Source of the DNA: Gammaproteobacteria bacterium
GTDB lineage: Bacteria > Pseudomonadota > Gammaproteobacteria > HK1
Assembly (NCBI GenBank): GCA_022826505.1
Contig: JAJDUQ010000220.1
Location: 1-56,024 of the forward strand
DNA: 56,024 bases
Reading direction: 5' to 3'
Part shown: positions 47,979 through 56,024 of the stretch, in pieces
How the letters are laid out: each line of letters opens with the position of its first letter
Position numbering within the stretch: the stretch's first letter is position 1
Position numbers and translations under genes: made by a program
The notes under the pieces: model-generated
What the model saw: only the letters and a program-made list of their open reading frames with translations
What the model was told of the DNA's origin: nothing
Databases searched by the model: none

Positions 47979-50900
47979 CTATTCCCTCTCGAAGCCCTGA
48001 GACGTGAACTTCAGCGTCCGGCTGTTCTCCGTGACCGTGCGAACTACATGGTCCGGGGCGCCTGACGGCACCCTCGCCGATATCTCCAGGGTGACCGTGA
48101 CTTCGGCGCCGACCAAGCCAGACAGGTGGGAAATGACTTCGTCCGCGATGCGTCCCGCATCGCGCCCCACGCGCGTCGAATCAAGGGCGACCATGCCGTG
48201 GAAGCGCGTAGGTTGGGCCGGCTTGGGTGGCACCGGCGAGTCCTCCTCGGTGCCTGATCCCCCGCCGGGTCCGGTGCCCTCCCCACCGGTACCCGGGACA
48301 TCCGAGCCAACACCGCCGGGAGCCGGCTTCGGCCTTTCAGCGTCGAGCTGCGTTCGCGCCACATCCGGCTTGACGAGCAAACCGGGCGCATCGGAATCCA
48401 GTAGTGAAACGACTTGTCCAGCGCGCAGACCACGGTATCGCTTTGCCTCCTCATCGAAGCTGTCCGCAAGCGCAAACGCATCATGTTCCCAGGTGAGGAG
48501 ACCAATTCCGTCACTCATCGACCCGAGGAGGACCGCCGAGTCGCTGACGCGCGGCAAGTAGAGATAGCGCGCGAAGTCCTCGACAATCTGCCTGATCGAC
48601 ACGTGGTCACCACGCCACAGCGGCACCCGATCGAGCTCCATCCGCAGGCGCGTGGCGGCAAACCCGGTCACCAGCAGCTCATCGCCCTTCAACCTCTTGC
48701 TCGCCCTCGCCGCCAGAGAATCCTGACCCGACAATCTCATCGCCAGCCACTCGACTGGAGCGTCGGGGCGCGTCTGGCCTGGAACCAGGAGCCACTGGTA
48801 CGCCTCCGGGAGCCGGGCGGTCACCGCGCTGGAGGCGGCCTCCTTCTGGATCTCGGCCTGCTTGACCTGATGCGGCGAGAGGTCGAGCGGCTCGCGCTCC
48901 GCGAGGATCGAATCCCATGCCAAGTACCGTCGGACGGCTTCATCGAGGTCCTGCAACCTCGTCCTGTCCACGGCCAGGAACACGAGCGCGTTGCGATAGA
49001 TCCTCGGTACGCTGCCCCTCGATTCCAGGATGGCTTTCGCGGCGGTCTCGGCCGGATTGTCCCGTTCCTTGCTGTAGGGCGTGTCGGTCCCGAGTACCAC
49101 GAGTCGCGCGTCGCGGTCGTCCGGAACATCCTGGCCGGACTGCGGGAGTGGATGAATGCGCGAGAATTCACCGGTGTTGCGAAGGTCGGCTCGGAGCCGC
49201 GATCCAAGCTCCTTCACGACCTTGTCGGGATCGCGCCTCAACTGCTCGGCGCGATCCTCCGCGAGCTTGGTGACCGTCGGTTGGGTGGAGTACCAGTAAC
49301 GAGGACCATCCTGGTAGAGGTAGGTCGCCGCACCCGCAAGCCGCCTGAGCGCGTCGCCGAACACCGCTGGAGATTCCCCCGGCATGACACAGCCAAGCTT
49401 GACGCGACGGTCCTCGATACCACGCTGCGCGGCGTCCGCCGTGGGCGCGGATCCGAGGTAGATCGCTCGCGCCACCCGTCTGGAAGCGGCGAACTTGCCG
49501 AGATTCGGGACCTCGCCGTCGAGCCGTAGCGGCAGAGAGCTGGGCCCGTCCACGTCCTTTTCGAGAACCGGCACCCAGTTGTCGGCGAGATATCGGGTCA
49601 GCTCGAACTGCACGCGTGAGTCGTCGATGGCGACGTTCGCGGGCAGGATGAGCGCATTCCGGTCGCCCTTCTCCCACAGGCTGTGGATCACGGCCGCCAT
49701 CAGCCGCAGCACCCCGCGGGTGCGCTGGAACTTCACCAATGTCGACCAGTCCGTGTACAGGCGGTCGAAGATCTCGGGATGGATGGGATAGGCGGCCTTG
49801 ATACGCTTCTCGTAGTCGACATCCCGACACTCGGGCGGGAACTCCTGGTGCTGGATCCGATAGAGCTCCACAAAGGCCCGCGCAACCACGTCCCGGTCCT
49901 TGAACTGCGCGGGATCCGAGAACGGCTCGAAGAGCCGCCGCCGCACGATCTCGAAGCCTTCCTCGGCACTCGCCGGCCGCCAGGACGATTCGATGCGCCC
50001 GACGACGTTCCGCAGACGATCGAGCGCCTCGCGTCCGCGTTGCCCGCCAACCTCTACATCATCGGCCTGGGTGTGGGGGGACCCGGACGTATCCGAGGCG
50101 GGCAGGCTGATCACGAGCAGACAGTGGTTGGCGAGCTTGGCCGATTCCGTCAGCGCCTGGGCAAAGCTGAACTGGGTCTCGAAGCTGCCGGCGGGGAGGT
50201 CGCTCTGGTCGTGAAGCTGGCGGGCGTAGGCCACCCACTCGTCGATGAGGACCAGGCAGGGGCCGTACTCGTTGAAGAGCTCGCGCAGCACATCGCCAGG
50301 ATTCGTCGCGTTCTCGTCGTCGGCTGCGATGCGCGCGAATGCCTTCTTGCCACCCAGTTGCCACGCCAGCTCGCCCCAGAGGGTTCGAACGACCGTGCCG
50401 TCCTCTTTCGTCACCGGGTTCCCCGGCGAGATCTTGTTGCCGACCAGCACCACCCGACGTGCCGCCGCGAGCTCCGATGCCTGCGCTCCCTGCAGCACGG
50501 TGTCGATTCCGGCCAGCTCCCCTAGTGTCGTCCCGGAGAACAGGTGATACAAGGCAAGCATGGAGTGGGTCTTGCCCCCGCCGAAGTTGGTCTGCAACTG
50601 AACGACGGGGTCGCCGCCCCGACCGGCAAGACGGTGGATTGCTCCGACCAGCAGGCCTTTCAGGCTCTCCGTCAGGTAGGTCCGCCGAAAGAACTCGACC
50701 GGTTCCCGGTACTCGTCCGTCCCTTCGCCCAGGTGCACCTGCCAAAGATCGGCCGCGAACTCGGCCTGCTGGTAGCGCCCGCTCGCGACGTCCTTGTGGG
50801 GCGTGACGATCTCCCGCCATGGCTTGAGGCCGGTCGCGGCAACGCTTCCGATGGCGGTGCCCGCCTGCCTGCGCCGCTCTCCGCGCGTCTGCTCGTCGAA

Positions 50901-51326
50901 ACGCACCCGCAGCAGCTCCATCTTGAGCTTCTCGAGCTCGTCCGATTGCGGCGCCGATACCGCGGCGAGGAGCCGGCCCACCGAGTCCAGTGCCCGATAG
51001 GCGTCGTCGCTGGAGAAGCTCTCCTGGTGGGCCCACTTGTTGCGGTAATCGCGCAACTCGCTGACGAGGCTACGTTCGGCTCGCCCGAGTATCTGGCGAA
51101 AAACGTCGTTCCAGGTCTCCCACATCAGCTTGAGTAGCCCGGCCAAGTCCCACTTGGACGTGGGCTTGCTGGCCAGCGTCCGATCCTCGGCGTAGTCGCG
51201 AAGCTTGAAGGCGTCGAGCCTTCGCGACGCGAGGGCGTCCTTGACCTCTCGTTCGACGAAAGGACCCAGACCGGCCTTGAGCAGTTCCAGCGACTTGCCG
51301 ACCCGTTCGTGATTTGTTATCGCCAT
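47979..51326 (-). CDS. Swt1-HEPN / DUF499 ATPase, anti-phage-type
   Basis: Large 1115-residue ATPase of the DUF499 group. Residues 1-125 form a Swt1-type HEPN domain with the RNase-type motif R95-NKWA-H100. The P-loop is NFGGGKTHSM (about 247-256) and Walker B is LVLIDEWVAYAR (D362, E363). The C-terminus has a Gly/Pro-rich linker and a small terminal domain. DUF499 proteins are commonly paired with DUF1156 methylase-like proteins in anti-phage loci, and a DUF1156 gene begins at 55521 in this window. ATG 51326 was chosen because it gives the NHERVGKSLELLKAGLGPFV start of the HEPN domain; the frame is open to 51458. It is divergent from the OLD-like ATPase gene across 235 bases. Confidence 0.85.
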   Translation of the reverse strand: MAITNHERVGKSLELLKAGLGPFVEREVKDALASRRLDAFKLRDYAEDRTLASKPTSKWDLAGLLKLMWETWNDVFRQILGRAERSLVSELRDYRNKWAHQESFSSDDAYRALDSVGRLLAAVSAPQSDELEKLKMELLRVRFDEQTRGERRRQAGTAIGSVAATGLKPWREIVTPHKDVASGRYQQAEFAADLWQVHLGEGTDEYREPVEFFRRTYLTESLKGLLVGAIHRLAGRGGDPVVQLQTNFGGGKTHSMLALYHLFSGTTLGELAGIDTVLQGAQASELAAARRVVLVGNKISPGNPVTKEDGTVVRTLWGELAWQLGGKKAFARIAADDENATNPGDVLRELFNEYGPCLVLIDEWVAYARQLHDQSDLPAGSFETQFSFAQALTESAKLANHCLLVISLPASDTSGSPHTQADDVEVGGQRGREALDRLRNVVGRIESSWRPASAEEGFEIVRRRLFEPFSDPAQFKDRDVVARAFVELYRIQHQEFPPECRDVDYEKRIKAAYPIHPEIFDRLYTDWSTLVKFQRTRGVLRLMAAVIHSLWEKGDRNALILPANVAIDDSRVQFELTRYLADNWVPVLEKDVDGPSSLPLRLDGEVPNLGKFAASRRVARAIYLGSAPTADAAQRGIEDRRVKLGCVMPGESPAVFGDALRRLAGAATYLYQDGPRYWYSTQPTVTKLAEDRAEQLRRDPDKVVKELGSRLRADLRNTGEFSRIHPLPQSGQDVPDDRDARLVVLGTDTPYSKERDNPAETAAKAILESRGSVPRIYRNALVFLAVDRTRLQDLDEAVRRYLAWDSILAEREPLDLSPHQVKQAEIQKEAASSAVTARLPEAYQWLLVPGQTRPDAPVEWLAMRLSGQDSLAARASKRLKGDELLVTGFAATRLRMELDRVPLWRGDHVSIRQIVEDFARYLYLPRVSDSAVLLGSMSDGIGLLTWEHDAFALADSFDEEAKRYRGLRAGQVVSLLDSDAPGLLVKPDVARTQLDAERPKPAPGGVGSDVPGTGGEGTGPGGGSGTEEDSPVPPKPAQPTRFHGMVALDSTRVGRDAGRIADEVISHLSGLVGAEVTVTLEISARVPSGAPDHVVRTVTENSRTLKFTSQGFERE

Positions 51327-51561
51327 TCCATGCAGCCTCTGTCCGGGATGCGCACGGGAGTGTATCCGAGGTCGTTTGAACCGAGGGCGCATGTCGCGGA
51401 GAACATTGCCTGCCTGTACGGTAAGGCGGTCGACGACCGTGCATTGATGACGGGACATGGTCGCCGGATAGGAATATCACCGCAGCGGCGGCCGAACGTG
51501 GCAATCGACCGGATCTGCTGTCCGAGCATCGAACTCGGCCACTACTTCGAGAGCGACAACG

Positions 51562-53271
51562 ATGCTGACGAGACTCGCGGTCAGGAACTTCAAGCTGTTC
51601 GAGGAGATTGAGCTGGACCTCGGCCAGCAGGTCGTCCTGATCGGTCCGAACAACGCCGGCAAGACAACGGCGCTCCAGGCACTCGCTCTTTGGGATGTCG
51701 GCCTCAAGCGATGGCTCGAGAAGCGGGGCGCAGGCGACATGCCATCGAAGCGCCCGGGCGTCACGGTCAACCGGCGCGACCTGATCGCGCTGCCGGTCCC
51801 GACCGCGAAGCTGCTGTGGCGCGACCTCCACACCCACACCGGCGGCAGGTATGAGGACGGGAGGCAACGAACGGAGCACGTGCGAATCGAGATCATCGTC
51901 AATGGCATTGATTGGTCATGCGGCCTCGAATTCGATTACGCCAACGAGGAGTCGTTCTACAGTCGGCCCCTGCGCCAGGAAGGCGGCGAGCGCATGCCGG
52001 TACCCGAAGCCGCGAGAGACGTCCGCGTGGCCTACCTGCCTCCGATGTCCGGACTCGCGGCCAACGAGACGCGACTGGATCAGGGAGCCATCAACGTCCG
52101 CCTCGGTGAAGGACGCACCGCCGAGGTGCTGCGTAACCTGTGCTATCGAATCCTGGAGGAGGACGGTGGCGACGCGAGATGGGAGCGCCTTGACGGACGC
52201 ATCCACAAGCTGTTCGGAAGCCGACTCGATGAGCCGAAGTACATCGCCGAGCGAGGCGAGATCTCAATGAGTTACCGGACTCATGAGGGCCTTCAGCTCG
52301 ACCTCTCGGCCTGCGGGCGGGGCCAGCAGCAGACCATGCTGCTGCTCGCTCACATGGCCGCCAACCCCGGCGCGGTGCTGCTTCTCGACGAACCCGACGC
52401 GCACCTCGAAATCCTGCGCCAGCGTCAGATCTACCAAGTGCTGAGCGAGACGGCGGACGAAACGCGCAGCCAAATCATCGCGGCCAGCCATTCCGAGGTA
52501 ATGCTCAATGAAGCGGCCGGACGCGACGTGCTGATCGCGTTCGTCGGGAAGCCGCATCGACTCGACAACCGTGGCAGCCAAGTTGCGAAGGCGCTCAAGG
52601 ACATCGGATTCGAGCACTATGTGCAGGCGGAGAAGACCGGCTGGGTGCTCTACCTGGAGGGTGCGACCGATCTGGCGATTCTGCTCGCCCTCGCCCGTCG
52701 TCTCGACCATCCCGCCGCGGAACTCCTGGAAGCGCCCTACGTGAACTACGTGGCCAACCAGCCAGGCAAGGCGCGCGAGCACTTCCATGGCTTGCGTGAA
52801 GCGAAGCCGGATCTCGGTGGCGTCGCGATCTACGATCGTCTCGACCCGCCACCCCGGACGGATCCGAATCTGCTCCAGCTCACGTGGCGGCAGCGCGAGA
52901 TAGAGAACTATCTGTGCAGTCGTGAGGTGCTGCTGGACTTCGCGCACAGCGAAGGCATACGTCATGGGGGAGCATTGTTAGCCCCCATCTGGCGGTCACA
53001 CATGGAGGAGTGCATCAGCGAGATCGAGCGTGCGCTCGATACGCTGGGACGACCCTCGCCATGGGGTCCCGACATCAAGGTCACGGACGACTTCCTCGAC
53101 CGACTCTTCACGCGCTTCTACGAGCAATCGAACTCGCCGGCCCTGATCCGCAAGACCGACTATCACCGCCTGGCGGAGTTCCTGAACGCCGAGGACATCG
53201 ATCCCGAGATCATCGAGAAGCTGGACACCATCGTCGATGCGGCGCGACAGGCGCATGAGGGAGGGGATTGA
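51562..53271 (+). CDS. OLD-like AAA ATPase (overcoming-lysogenization type)
   Basis: 569-residue ABC/SMC-like ATPase. Walker A is IGPNNAGKTTALQAL (about residues 27-41); the signature and Walker B regions are DLSACGRGQQQTMLLL and [12 protein letters not shown]; a switch histidine lies in IAASHSEVMLNEA. The C-terminal half (about 370-430) has YLEGATDLAILLALA and GVAIYDRLD, placed where OLD proteins have a Toprim nuclease, although the acidic set is not fully clear. Such proteins act in phage defence (OLD, and GajA-type when paired with a helicase). No UvrD-like GajB follows. It lies between the DUF499 gene and two recombinases, and may be an accessory defence gene. Confidence 0.78.
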   Translation: MLTRLAVRNFKLFEEIELDLGQQVVLIGPNNAGKTTALQALALWDVGLKRWLEKRGAGDMPSKRPGVTVNRRDLIALPVPTAKLLWRDLHTHTGGRYEDGRQRTEHVRIEIIVNGIDWSCGLEFDYANEESFYSRPLRQEGGERMPVPEAARDVRVAYLPPMSGLAANETRLDQGAINVRLGEGRTAEVLRNLCYRILEEDGGDARWERLDGRIHKLFGSRLDEPKYIAERGEISMSYRTHEGLQLDLSACGRGQQQTMLLLAHMAANPGAVLLLDEPDAHLEILRQRQIYQVLSETADETRSQIIAASHSEVMLNEAAGRDVLIAFVGKPHRLDNRGSQVAKALKDIGFEHYVQAEKTGWVLYLEGATDLAILLALARRLDHPAAELLEAPYVNYVANQPGKAREHFHGLREAKPDLGGVAIYDRLDPPPRTDPNLLQLTWRQREIENYLCSREVLLDFAHSEGIRHGGALLAPIWRSHMEECISEIERALDTLGRPSPWGPDIKVTDDFLDRLFTRFYEQSNSPALIRKTDYHRLAEFLNAEDIDPEIIEKLDTIVDAARQAHEGGD

Positions 53272-53492
53272 CCCTCATGTAGCGCTCGCCGGTCCGCCTG
53301 TTGGATGGGCCGCCGAGTTCACCTCACGATGTCCCCGAATCCCCGCCGACAGCGTTTGGCTTCCGCTTCCCTGTACCGGATTGGATGCGGATTTCAGCCA
53401 CAGCCACCAAGCAGACCCGTCCTTCGTATCTTCGATCCGGCGGACGCGCTCACCGAGACCGATACCTGCCGGATGCGACTGCGTAGCTGACG

Positions 53493-54383
53493 ATGATGCA
53501 CAATCAATCCGAAGCTCCGCCCGCCAGCGATGCGAAAACCACGTTCGAGTCGGTCGCCGAAGAAGTCTTTCACTGCTACGGACGCACCTGGAAGCCGCGG
53601 ACCATCACCGTCAACCGGGCGTACCTGCGCAACCAGATCATGCCCTTCTTCAGAGGGCGTCCCATCGCCGATATCACGCGCCGGGAGGTACAGCGCTGGT
53701 TTGCCGCCCTGCATCCGACCCCTGCCGCGGCGAACCGCTCGCTGCCGATCCTGTCGCTGATCCTGCGTCAGGCGGAGATCTATGGCTATCGACCCGAGGA
53801 CAGCAACCCGTGCGCGGGCCTCCGGCGTTACCGACGGCGCAGCCGGGAGCGGTTCCTGACCGTGGGCGAGACCCGCCGTCTGGGCGCTGCGCTGGCCGCG
53901 CAGGAGTCCGTGACGCCCCTGCCGGCGGCGGTGATCCGACTGTTGCTGCTGACCGGCTGCCGCCAGAGCGAGGTCCGAACGCTTCAATGGCGGGACTATC
54001 GCGAGGGTCATCTGTTCCTTCCGGACAGCAAGACCGGGCCACGTACCGTATGGCTGTCATCGGCCGCGCGCTCGGTTCTCGACCGTCTTCCCCGGACGGA
54101 TCGCTGGCTCTTTCCCGCTTCCAAGGGGATCGGACCCATGCGGACGGAGACGCTGTACGGCTGTTGGCGAACCGTGCGCGCCGCAGCGAATCTGTCCGAT
54201 GTGAGGCTCCATGATCTGAGGCACTCCTATGCGAGCTTCGCCCTGCAGCGGGGCGAGTCGGTCTCGACGATCGGCCGGCTCCTGGGGCACCGCGACCCGA
54301 CGACCACTCTCAGGTACACCCATTTCGCCGACACATTGGCGCGTGAAGCGGTGGAGACTGTCGGAGCGGCCCTGGCAGGCTGA
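53493..54383 (+). CDS. tyrosine recombinase/integrase
   Basis: Site-specific recombinase of 296 residues. The N-terminal SAM-like core-binding domain spans residues 15-100. The catalytic domain has the first arginine in LLTGCRQSEVRTLQW, the lysine in LPDSKTGPRTV, the H-x-x-R box in HDLRHSYASFAL, the second box LLGHRDPTTTLRYTHF with the nucleophilic tyrosine, and a short tail. All catalytic residues look present. It is followed immediately by a second, related recombinase gene, forming a tandem pair typical of mobile or integrative regions. Confidence 0.92.
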   Translation: MMHNQSEAPPASDAKTTFESVAEEVFHCYGRTWKPRTITVNRAYLRNQIMPFFRGRPIADITRREVQRWFAALHPTPAAANRSLPILSLILRQAEIYGYRPEDSNPCAGLRRYRRRSRERFLTVGETRRLGAALAAQESVTPLPAAVIRLLLLTGCRQSEVRTLQWRDYREGHLFLPDSKTGPRTVWLSSAARSVLDRLPRTDRWLFPASKGIGPMRTETLYGCWRTVRAAANLSDVRLHDLRHSYASFALQRGESVSTIGRLLGHRDPTTTLRYTHFADTLAREAVETVGAALAG

Positions 54384-54386
54384 TTG

Positions 54387-55427
54387 ATGCCGGCGCCGAC
54401 ACTTGGGGACTTCGTCGCGGTGCAATGGAAGGCGGCCTGCTACGACCGCTGCAAGCCGTCGACCCGCAAGCGCATGGACAGCGCCCTCGATACGCAACTG
54501 CTGCCGGCCTTCGGAGCGCTGCCGCTCGACCGGATTGACCGGGCGGCGGTGCATCTGTGGTTCGACGGCTACAGCCGAACCGCGCCGGGAGGAGCGAACC
54601 GAACGCTGGACGTGCTGCGACAGATCCTGAACCACGCCATCGGGTGCGGTTAGGACTCTCGCCAGAATAACCTGTTCGTCGACGATTGGAATTCTCCATT
54701 TCTACCGATACGGCGAGGAGAAAAGTGAGCAATTTATTCTGGCGAGAGTCCTTACGTCGCGGCGAATCCGACCCGCGGCGTCATTCGCAATCGGCGCCGG
54801 AAGCTCACCCGCTTTCTCTCGCGGGACGAAGTCTATCGGCTCCATCAGGCCCTCGCCGCTCATCGGGGACGGGGGTCGGGACGGCAGCAGGCGGATATCA
54901 TTCGCCTGCTGCTCCTGACCGGATGCCGGAAGGGCGAGTGCGTGCGCCTGCGCTGGTCCGATGTCGATGGTGACATGCTCCAACTGAGCGACAGCAAGAC
55001 CGGGCCGCGGTCGGTCTTCCTGAATGCGCCGGCCCAAGCCATCCTCGCGCGCCAGCCCCGGACGGGAAGTGCATATGTCTTTCCTTCGTTGAGCGATTCC
55101 TCGCGGCCTCGCTCGATGGAGTTGTCGCTCTGGGCGAAGGCGTGTCGGCAGGCCGGACTCGAAGGCGTGCGCCTGCACGATCTGAGGCACAGCTTCGCCA
55201 GTCACGCCGTGATGCGGGGTGTTCCGCTGCCGGTGGTCTCGCGCCTGCTCGGACATGCCCATCCTCGAATGACTTTCCGCTACGCCCACGTGAGCGACCA
55301 GGAAACGGAAGCTGCGGCCGAAAGAATCGGCGTCGCCATCGCCGCGATGCTGGCCGAACCGACGCCTTCCGCTCCAGGCCGCTGCCATCGGAAGACCACC
55401 ATGCAAGTCGCTGGACCTGCTCTCTGA
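54387..55427 (+). pseudogene. second tyrosine recombinase, interrupted by a MITE
   Basis: The gene opens 3 bases after the first recombinase stop. The core-binding domain (54387-54652) ends in QILNHAIGCG, then a stop inside the inserted element. After the element the same frame resumes as VAANPTRGVIRNRRRKLTRF and continues through the catalytic domain: LLTGCRKGECVRLRW, SDSKTGPRSVF, HDLRHSFASHAV and GHAHPRMTFRYAHV. Removing the 99-base element and one TTA copy gives an uninterrupted 312-residue recombinase, so the inactivation is recent. A second, unlikely start could express the catalytic domain alone. Confidence 0.88.
54653..54751. mobile_element. 99-bp MITE-like element with 18-bp perfect inverted repeats
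   Basis: GGACTCTCGCCAGAATAA (54653-54670) is the exact reverse complement of the right end (54734-54751). The element is flanked by direct TTA repeats (54650-54652 and 54752-54754), a 3-bp target duplication. It has no ORF and its interior is AT-rich relative to its surroundings. It lies inside the second recombinase gene. The parent transposase family is not identified; 3-bp duplications occur in a few IS families. Confidence 0.85.
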
Positions 55428-55520
55428 GGGACGGCAGGATGGCATGTGTGCCGGTTCACGCCGGACGCAACGTAACACTTGACCCGCGGTGCTTGTCTTC
55501 ACGACGCCCGGTACGCGCCC

Positions 55521-56024
55521 ATGACCCGCTCGAGAAAGCTAATCGAAGTCGCACTGCCCCTGGATGCCATCAACGAGGCGTCGGCGCGGGAGAAGTCGAT
55601 CCGCCACGGTCATCCGAGCACTCTGCATCTGTGGTGGGCACGAAGGCCGCTGGCCGCGGCGCGAGCAGTCATCTTCGCCCAGATGGTCGACGACCCGTCC
55701 GAGTACGTCGACGTGCTGCTGTCCGACGCGAAGAGGAAGCGCGCTGCGAAGCGGCTGCTGAAGAAACGGCTGGCCGAACACGAAGCGAGGCGGGCGTTGT
55801 CGGGCGGACAGTCGGACGATGCCGCGTTCACCGAGCCGGAGCCGACCCTTGAAGCGGTGGCGGCGCAGCTCGAGCGCGAGCGCCTGTTCGAGATTCTGAG
55901 AGAGCTGGTGCGGTGGGAGAACACCACCAACGAGGAGGTGCTGGAGCGGGCGCGGGTCGAGATCTGGCAGAGCTGGCGGCGGGCTTGCGCGGCGAACGCG
56001 GACCATCCACGCGCTCGGGAGATC
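55521..56024 (+). CDS. DUF1156 (adenine methylase-type) protein, 5' part
   Basis: The frame is open from ATG 55521 to the right edge (168 residues visible). The N-terminus [20 protein letters not shown] followed by the [19 protein letters not shown] segment (cited by parts) and [19 protein letters not shown] is diagnostic of DUF1156, the N-terminal domain of large proteins related to adenine-specific DNA methylases (COG1743; also present in the PglXI methylase of type 3 BREX). The catalytic NPPY-type motifs would lie beyond the edge. It is the probable partner of the DUF499 ATPase at 47979-51326 but is separated from it by the OLD-like and recombinase genes. Confidence 0.88.
   Translation, partial: MTRSRKLIEVALPLDAINEASAREKSIRHGHPSTLHLWWARRPLAAARAVIFAQMVDDPSEYVDVLLSDAKRKRAAKRLLKKRLAEHEARRALSGGQSDDAAFTEPEPTLEAVAAQLERERLFEILRELVRWENTTNEEVLERARVEIWQSWRRACAANADHPRAREI

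Noticed and set aside
51562..53271. Gabija GajA
   Set aside because: The ATPase/Toprim-like layout is similar, but no UvrD-like GajB gene follows; the next genes are recombinases.
54942..55427. A separate short integrase gene
   Set aside because: It is in frame with the preceding core-binding domain once the MITE is removed, so it is the 3' part of one interrupted gene.
55521..56024. Type 3 BREX methylase PglXI as a firm call
   Set aside because: DUF1156 occurs in PglXI, but no BrxC, PglZ or BrxF is visible and the gene is cut at the edge, so only the domain can be named.

Overview
This is a high-GC chromosomal window whose gene families and gene order point to a gammaproteobacterium. The strongest clue is gshB - tonB-like - algH, the order I recall from Pseudomonas. 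hemC-hemD, lepA-hemW and dxs/ispH fit the same picture. The metabolic genes (LLM oxidoreductase, TauD-type dioxygenase, benzoate-CoA-ligase-like enzyme, UGSC selenoprotein, RTX/Calx-beta secreted protein) resemble marine or sponge-associated heterotrophs, but that habitat is only an inference. No rRNA, tRNA or CRISPR array was seen.

Layout. 1-6 kb: a secreted RTX/Calx-beta protein converges on its probable type I exporter (HlyD-type adaptor and PrtD-type ABC ATPase). 6-9 kb: polA. 9-13 kb: a DUF2236/MpaB-type oxygenase and an RND/MMPL transporter. 12.8-16 kb: ispH and dxs of the MEP isoprenoid pathway, divergent. 16-20 kb: a minus-strand hemC-hemD-ptsH-ptsI cluster. 20.4-23 kb: gshB-tonB-algH. 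23-30 kb: small redox and catabolic genes, with a scar where two truncated genes are joined (24.4-25.2 kb). 30.1-30.8 kb: a VapBC-type toxin-antitoxin pair. 30.9-34.8 kb: a minus-strand operon with an alpha/beta hydrolase, an LLM oxidoreductase, a thioredoxin-like fusion protein and a UGSC protein whose reading frame crosses an in-frame TGA, best read as selenocysteine. 35-41.8 kb: DUF1127 protein, MFS transporter, class III aminotransferase, lepA, hemW. 41.8-47.6 kb: an amidohydrolase and a four-gene peptide-type ABC importer lacking a binding protein.

47.9-56.0 kb looks like a genomic/defence island. It starts beside a remnant of a NYN-domain gene. It contains a 1115-residue Swt1-HEPN plus DUF499 ATPase, a divergent OLD-like AAA ATPase, two tandem tyrosine recombinases, and the beginning of a DUF1156 (adenine methylase type) gene cut by the right edge. 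The second recombinase is interrupted by a 99-bp MITE-like element with 18-bp perfect inverted repeats and a TTA duplication; removing it restores the frame exactly. DUF499 and DUF1156 proteins are known partners in anti-phage loci. Here they are split by recombinase and ATPase cargo.

The two places most likely to reward further work are the UGSC selenoprotein operon and the DUF499/OLD/recombinase/DUF1156 island.
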